This document shows, in pieces, positions 59,647-64,000 of a DNA stretch of 64,000 nucleotides. The DNA is taken from NCBI GenBank assembly GCA_963742655.1, contig CAVUMM010000006.1, forward strand, positions 124,001-188,000, in the 5' to 3' direction. The notes below the pieces were generated by a model that had not been told where the DNA came from, searched no databases, and saw only the letters and a program-made list of their open reading frames with translations. Position 1 is the first letter of the stretch, and every line of letters begins with the position of its first letter. This DNA comes from JAICLK01 sp963742655 (lineage in GTDB: Bacteria; Patescibacteriota; Saccharimonadia; Saccharimonadales; UBA4665). Position numbers and translations under genes: made by a program.

Positions 59647-60024
59647 ATGGCAGGTAAAGAAGAAGTTTTTCCCGGTGGCGACGGACCGCCAGGCGACGGA
59701 ATTGAAGGGAGTACTAACGGCCGGCGGCGCGGCACTTGTTTGCGTTGGGCGATTTTCAACTGGATGCTGAGCGGCCAAAAAGAAAGTCCCTTAGAGGATA
59801 TTAAATTCTGGGTTGCGGATGTCGCCTTGGCTAATGCGAAAATCGGCGGTTTGGGCGAAAATAGTGGCCTGAACCACGCATTTATGAGTTGTGCGGTAGC
59901 GGGCTGTGAAGCAGCTTGTGCGATGAGCAACCTTAGGGATAAAAGCTACTTTGTAGTGGTGGCTTTGCAAACTGTCGCAGGCGAACGCAATATTGACGAT
60001 TGTGCGCGCATGGGTGATCAATAA
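59647..60024 (+). CDS. Hypothetical protein, 125 aa
   Basis: No family recognised. Cys-containing (CLRW; SCAVAGCEAAC) in the second half; N-terminal Gly/Pro-rich. ATG follows TAGAAT by about nine bases, leaderless style. Confidence 0.5.
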   Translation: MAGKEEVFPGGDGPPGDGIEGSTNGRRRGTCLRWAIFNWMLSGQKESPLEDIKFWVADVALANAKIGGLGENSGLNHAFMSCAVAGCEAACAMSNLRDKSYFVVVALQTVAGERNIDDCARMGDQ

Positions 60025-60124
60025 ACATCAAATTACAACACATTATTGGGTCATAACCTGCCCTGCCTGGCTTGCGGCATATATAATTAACCGTAAATCT
60101 AAGTTAGATCGGAGTGACTGAAAT

Positions 60125-61060
60125 ATGCCCCGTGAAGTTAACGGAGTGCAGTTGAGTAAAGCTATCGCGCTGGCTAAAAAGTTTTTACCTGACCTCGATC
60201 GATCGCAGCTGGCGGTGCCGGCGCCCGGCGTTGGCGAGGGATATTGGGTTGGCGCACCGAGTGCCGTTGAGCATGACGGCTATGTTTACTTAGCCTACAG
60301 ATTACGCCACCCTATTGAACTCGGCCGCGGACAAGGAGTTGTTATCGCCCGTTCGAAGGACGGTGTGAAATTCGAAACCATCACCATGATTCCCAAAGAC
60401 GCCATGGACGCCGAGTCACTCGAACGTCCCACGCTCGTGCGGGTTGACGATAACAAGTGGCGGCTGTATTTGAGCTGTGCGACGATCGGCACGAAACATT
60501 GGCGCGTCGAAGTACTCGAAGCTGCCAGTCCGGCTGAGCTCAATCCCACGTCCCGCAAGGCAGTTCTGCCCGGCGACGACGATTGGGCTATCAAAGATAC
60601 GGTTATTACCCGGCGTGAAGATGCGTGGCATTTGTGGGCAACCTGCCATCCGCTTGATATACCGCACGAAGAAGACCGTATGGTCAGCAAATACGCGACC
60701 AGCGCTGATGGACTTACGTGGAAATGGGCCAAAGGTATCGCATTGTCGCCGCGCAAAGGCCTGTGGGACAGCCGCGGCGCGCGGGTTACCGCCGTGCATT
60801 TTGCCGATGACATGCTTCTGGCTTTTTATGACGGCCGCGCCAGCGCCGCCGAAAATTATGAAGAACGTACCGGCATCGCAGTCGGCACCACACCGGACAA
60901 ATTCGTGGCGATCGGCGACAAACCATTCGCCGAATCGCCGGACAAACGGGCCTTGCGCTATTTCGATGTGTTGCCGCTTAAAAATGGCGGCTACCGAACC
61001 TACTACGAAATTGCGACCGCCGATGATTCACACGAACTCCGTACCGAAAAGATTGGGTAA
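60125..61060 (+). CDS. Five-bladed beta-propeller glycoside-hydrolase-like protein, 311 aa
   Basis: GYWVGAPSAVEHDGYVYLAYRLR, GVVIARSKDGVKFE, ESLERPTLVRVDDNKWRLYLS, WHLWATCHPLDI and LWDSRGARVTAVHFADDMLLAFYDG are repeating blades with Asp/Glu residues as in GH32/43/130-type folds; the first blade with a W/YxAPS and Asp, and DT(V) and SRGAR in the later ones. Phosphorylase (GH130) or hydrolase activity cannot be told. No signal peptide: cytosolic. Confidence 0.75.
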   Translation: MPREVNGVQLSKAIALAKKFLPDLDRSQLAVPAPGVGEGYWVGAPSAVEHDGYVYLAYRLRHPIELGRGQGVVIARSKDGVKFETITMIPKDAMDAESLERPTLVRVDDNKWRLYLSCATIGTKHWRVEVLEAASPAELNPTSRKAVLPGDDDWAIKDTVITRREDAWHLWATCHPLDIPHEEDRMVSKYATSADGLTWKWAKGIALSPRKGLWDSRGARVTAVHFADDMLLAFYDGRASAAENYEERTGIAVGTTPDKFVAIGDKPFAESPDKRALRYFDVLPLKNGGYRTYYEIATADDSHELRTEKIG

Positions 61061-61175
61061 TATCAATAACAGTGCCAAAAGCTTTGCTTAAAAATCACTC
61101 ATAATGAAGTGATACATTCAATATGGTCTGGCAGTTAACGATCACATCTATGCATCGCGCGAGTAAGCGCGGTAG

Positions 61176-62465
61176 CTACAAAGTCTGTGTGGCCGCGTAT
61201 GCAAGACCAGCGGTACTTTCGGAGGTTGCCGCCCTGCCCAGCGCTACCAGGGTGTCAAGGTGGCTGCTAACCGTATTTAAGTCATAGTTTTCGCCGGTCG
61301 TAAGCAAGATACCCTGAATTTGCCGGCGGGTTAGCGGAATGGGGGTGCCACTTAAAATGCTACTTATTGATTCAGAAATTTTTCTCCTGGCATCCGGTAA
61401 CGTTTTTAGCCCCAGCGAATTACGCATCGCTTTTGCGACCAGATAATTCACGAGCCGTGGCTGACTGATGATTGAATCAGCCAGCCTTAAACCGCCGATA
61501 ATATATTCATCGTCTGGCTCTTGTGCGCCATTGATTACGGTGAGGTAACGTCCGATCAATCGTCTCTGTTCGGGTGTTGCCCACACGACAGATCGCGCTC
61601 GGTCCGCAGCTACTTGTTTGTGTGCGGCCAGTACACCCCGAATGTTTGCTAGCCGATTCGTGATCTTGGCGACTTCTTTCACGAGTTGTATGCGTGGTAA
61701 CTCTGATACTCCTTGGCGAATCAGACCATCAGCGATATCCCCGTTGCTGAGTCTCGCATCCGGCCGTTCGACGTACTGACGCTTCAGCTCGGCAACGACG
61801 TCAAATAGCATTTTTCCGCCAACGTCTTCTCTCAATTTAATATTTGCGAACGCGGGAGTGGCACTATATGTCAGTGACGGTTTACCACGGCCACTCGATT
61901 GTACGCTGATTATGTCTACGGCTGCTAAATCGTCGCAAATACCTCCAGCGTGACTTGGCGACAACTCCAGCGCATCTGCGATTTCAGTCCCCCGGACTGC
62001 AGTATCGCCGTTTTGCGAAACGAGCCGCATAATTTCGATGCGTCTTTGATTAGGCCGCGTGCCATTTTTGGACCGCGTATTCGCTGGGCCGGCAAATGCC
62101 AATAGAGACGGCTTTTCCTTTAGCGACAATTCCAGCAAATGGCCCAACAAAGGTACAACATTGCTCCCGCGTTCGTTAATCTTATAGGCGCGCGCGCCGT
62201 TGTCACCGACTGTTTCTTCGGCAATATGGCCGACCGACGTGAAAGTAGCGCAATAATCAAATGGTAGGTAAGCCCCGGTTTCCCACATCGGGTCATCTCC
62301 CTGCAAGCCCATAAACAGTCTATGCAGCGGTGACACGGAGTATGCTGTATTTGGATCCATTGCAGGAATGAGCATTGCCTTCATTTCATTATTGCCGGCA
62401 CTGGCAATAACATCATATAGATCAGGCGGCGCAAGATTGCGCTCCGAAACTGCAGAGGACATCAA
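61176..62465 (-). CDS. Multi-winged-helix protein, 429 aa (transcription regulator-like)
   Basis: QRRIEIMRLVSQNGDTAVRG, then TEIADALELSPSHAGGICDDL is a clear winged helix (about 145-185); LSNGDIADGLIRQGVSEL and LTRRQIQGILLTTGENYDLN with VSSHLDTLVALGRA look like two more. The start is three to five bases after a TATATT box (leaderless). A MarR/DNA-binding role is likely; targets unknown. Conserved architecture seems common in Saccharibacteria, from memory. Confidence 0.65.
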   Translation of the reverse strand: MMSSAVSERNLAPPDLYDVIASAGNNEMKAMLIPAMDPNTAYSVSPLHRLFMGLQGDDPMWETGAYLPFDYCATFTSVGHIAEETVGDNGARAYKINERGSNVVPLLGHLLELSLKEKPSLLAFAGPANTRSKNGTRPNQRRIEIMRLVSQNGDTAVRGTEIADALELSPSHAGGICDDLAAVDIISVQSSGRGKPSLTYSATPAFANIKLREDVGGKMLFDVVAELKRQYVERPDARLSNGDIADGLIRQGVSELPRIQLVKEVAKITNRLANIRGVLAAHKQVAADRARSVVWATPEQRRLIGRYLTVINGAQEPDDEYIIGGLRLADSIISQPRLVNYLVAKAMRNSLGLKTLPDARRKISESISSILSGTPIPLTRRQIQGILLTTGENYDLNTVSSHLDTLVALGRAATSESTAGLAYAATQTL

Positions 62466-62556
62466 AATATAATATAATAAAAAGACTAATTGGTAAATGA
62501 GTCGTCTACCTCATAGCTTGTTGGCCGGTGCTAAAGCGGCTTGGCGGATCGTTGCC

Positions 62557-62700
62557 TCAATTTAAGTGGAAGCGATTGTCCAGCCTATCCAAATTTTCAG
62601 GTGCGTCTCTTCTAAAATTTCTCTGTTTCCGCACAGCATTAACTGATAATATTCGATTGATAATGAGTGCGGATTGCGGCAGGTAATCATCGACGGCCAT
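62557..62700 (-). CDS. Possible small protein, 47 aa
   Basis: ATG at 62700, MAVDDYLPQSALIINRILSV then charged RKQRNFRRDAPENLDRLDNR, stop at 62557. No Shine-Dalgarno. Composition looks protein-like but nothing else supports it. The remainder of 62466-62748 shows nothing. Confidence 0.25.
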   Translation of the reverse strand: MAVDDYLPQSALIINRILSVNAVRKQRNFRRDAPENLDRLDNRFHLN

Positions 62701-62748
62701 ATCTGGCTAGAAACCGGTTCTCGCGATACGTTCCACCCCGCCTATTAC

Positions 62749-63183
62749 CTACTCCGTTACTAAGACCTTGCCTATCATATCCGGGTGGATCGAGCAGTGG
62801 TAGTTGAATGTGCCGGCCGTGTTAAATGTGAACGAGTAAGACTGGCCGGTGTTCAGGTCATTACTTTTCGGGCCGTCTTTACCATCCGTCTCGTTGACAT
62901 TGTGAGCCACACTATCTTGGTTGGTCCAGGTCACGGTAGTACCCTTTTTGACAGTTATTGCGGATGGACTGAAGGCAAAGTTACTGATGGTGACTTTATT
63001 TGTAGCTTGCGTATTTTGCGATGAGCTTGAACTGCTGCTATTGTCAGGCATATTCGCCATGTTGGACGTGCTTGACGAGTTGCTACTTTGATTTTTATCT
63101 GCATTCTTTTTGTTGGCGTATACGACTACCCCACCAATAACCACCACTAAAATGACAATTACCGGAATAAGTTTTTTCATCAC
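62749..63183 (-). CDS. Membrane-anchored cupredoxin (plastocyanin-like), 144 aa
   Basis: N-terminal helix (4-22), a Ser/Asn/Gln linker, then a cupredoxin fold with VTISNFAFSPSAITVKKGTT, VAHNVNE and YHCSIHPDM. Copper ligands visible: His94, Cys130, His133, Met136, all present. Electron carrier at the outer face of the membrane. At 144 aa, one domain. It could serve a respiratory step; no oxidase is in the window. Confidence 0.92.
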   Translation of the reverse strand: MMKKLIPVIVILVVVIGGVVVYANKKNADKNQSSNSSSTSNMANMPDNSSSSSSSQNTQATNKVTISNFAFSPSAITVKKGTTVTWTNQDSVAHNVNETDGKDGPKSNDLNTGQSYSFTFNTAGTFNYHCSIHPDMIGKVLVTE

Positions 63184-63332
63184 ATTCCCCCATTAATGAA
63201 TAACCATAAGTATATGCTGTTCACCCTAAATTGAAAATATATTTGTCGTTGTATCCGTGCGCAACACATTTTATTTTTTCAAAATCTAGGGTTAGGTGTA
63301 ATCGCGGCTTCGAAAGACGCTGTCTGATGGAA

Positions 63333-63893
63333 TTACTTCAGCGAAAACGCGGCAGCAGAACTCATTGCCGGATACGACCCCACCAATAACGTCTTTAGAA
63401 GCAACATGTTCCAGCCGGAAAAATTCTTAAATAATATCAAGCCGATTAGTTCCACCGTTAGGGAAATGGCGTATAGGGTAGTAATTTTGGCCATGATATA
63501 CCTGAAAGTACTTGAGTTGTGGGATTTTATATATGACTGGTCGTTTTTATAGATTAACAGCCCGACAAGCACGAAGATAAACAGCAAGATGCCGATGACA
63601 TTCGGCCACGGCAACTTTTGCGCCAGGATAACGCTGATTCCCAGGGCTTGTCCTAGCCCGACGCCCAAAAAAGCGCCGGCTGTTCCGCGAGCCAACTCCA
63701 AAAGATGTGAACGCTTGATGGTAAAATCGCCCAGCTTGACCAGTGACTGTTCGACCCGATGCTCCTCTTTTTCGAGTTGGGCCAGCTCTTTATCTTCTTT
63801 TTCAACCACCTCTTCGAGCTTTTCTTCTATACTGTTCAAACGGTTGAGTTTACGCTCAATTCTGTCAAGCTGTTGTGCGGTATCGGTGCTCAT
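63333..63893 (-). CDS. DUF2391-like membrane protein with N-terminal coiled coil, 186 aa
   Basis: Residues 5-50 are a coiled coil (LDRIERKLNRLNSIEEKLEE and onward); RSHLLELARGTAGAFLGVGL, then four helices (VIGILLFIFVLVGLLIY, MAKITTLYAISLTVELIGLILF, LLLKTLLVGSYPAMSSAA) fit the DUF2391 family of putative integral membrane proteins. Function unknown in the whole family. Intact. Confidence 0.75.
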   Translation of the reverse strand: MSTDTAQQLDRIERKLNRLNSIEEKLEEVVEKEDKELAQLEKEEHRVEQSLVKLGDFTIKRSHLLELARGTAGAFLGVGLGQALGISVILAQKLPWPNVIGILLFIFVLVGLLIYKNDQSYIKSHNSSTFRYIMAKITTLYAISLTVELIGLILFKNFSGWNMLLLKTLLVGSYPAMSSAAAFSLK

Positions 63894-64000
63894 TTTTATT
63901 TCTGGTTTACAAGAGGCTATAATATCATGCTTTCAAGCAAAATGCACATGGTTTACATCAATCTATAACCGGTACAACTTGTATTATCGATAAGCGTAAT

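Noticed and set aside
1..64000. Recoded genetic code (TGA as glycine), as in some Patescibacteria
   Set aside because: TGA ends clear genes (for example 28626, 52662, 8048, 40016) and no well-conserved protein here is interrupted by in-frame TGA.
1..64000. tRNA or rRNA genes
   Set aside because: No cloverleaf with a GGTTCNANTCC-type arm and no rRNA landmarks were seen by eye; a tRNAscan-type search would settle it.

Overview
The window looks like a chromosome segment of a small-genome bacterium of the Patescibacteria/CPR type, most likely Saccharibacteria-like. This is inference from gene content and style: no rRNA or other phylogenetic marker is present. The supporting signs are many genes whose start codon lies only 5 to 9 bases after a TATAAT-like box (leaderless transcripts), many compact orphan proteins, a replication-relaxation family protein, small secreted and membrane proteins, and an intact oxidative pentose phosphate operon with little other metabolism. 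TGA ends several clear genes, so the code is the standard one.

Region 1 (1-28.6 kb) is mostly intact. It holds a secreted glutamic (G1/eqolisin) peptidase, a zincin, a glutamate dehydrogenase, a pgl-gnd-zwf operon (glucose-6-phosphate to ribulose-5-phosphate), a LytR-CpsA-Psr cell-wall ligase, a phospholipase D-like protein split in two frames, a CNNM/CBS transporter-like protein, a YdjM-like membrane hydrolase, a lipoprotein, a His-rich secreted protein, an HExxH protein and a GT-C-type membrane protein. A candidate small RNA with its own promoter and terminator sits at 2.2 kb.

Region 2 (28.7-33.8 kb) is the most unusual part. The 3-prime end of a large GT-C/carbohydrate-binding protein gene (native end near 33.76 kb) is repeated at least four times downstream, at 29.3, 30.8, 31.6 and 32.8 kb. 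Between the copies lie toxin-antitoxin modules (HicBA, RelBE-type, MazEF), a coiled-coil protein and an HExxH protein. A roughly 20-base core spanning the gene's stop codon recurs six times and borders the cassettes like an attachment site. Palindromic ATTCCAG repeats are interleaved.

Region 3 (33.8-45.2 kb) is a surface-glycan locus on the minus strand: flippase, polyprenyl-phosphate GT2, replication-relaxation protein, GT4, nucleotidyltransferase-like protein, HEPN-like protein, GT2, GT-C. Many reading frames are broken by single-base shifts, and 35.5-39.0 kb is AT-rich, giving a chimeric GT-C gene. The GT4 gene's 3-prime end is also duplicated, around the nucleotidyltransferase gene.

Region 4 (45.1-64 kb) opens with a giant imperfect palindrome of about 460 bp, related to one at 25.2-25.8 kb. 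It continues with long orphan proteins, then a redox/regulatory cluster (Fur, PH-PNPOx fusion, Crp/Fnr regulator, DoxX-like protein, CHASE4 histidine kinase), a beta-helix secreted protein, a five-bladed propeller glycosidase-like protein, a multi-wHTH protein, a cupredoxin and a DUF2391-like membrane protein. No tRNA, rRNA, CRISPR array, transposase or integrase was recognised.
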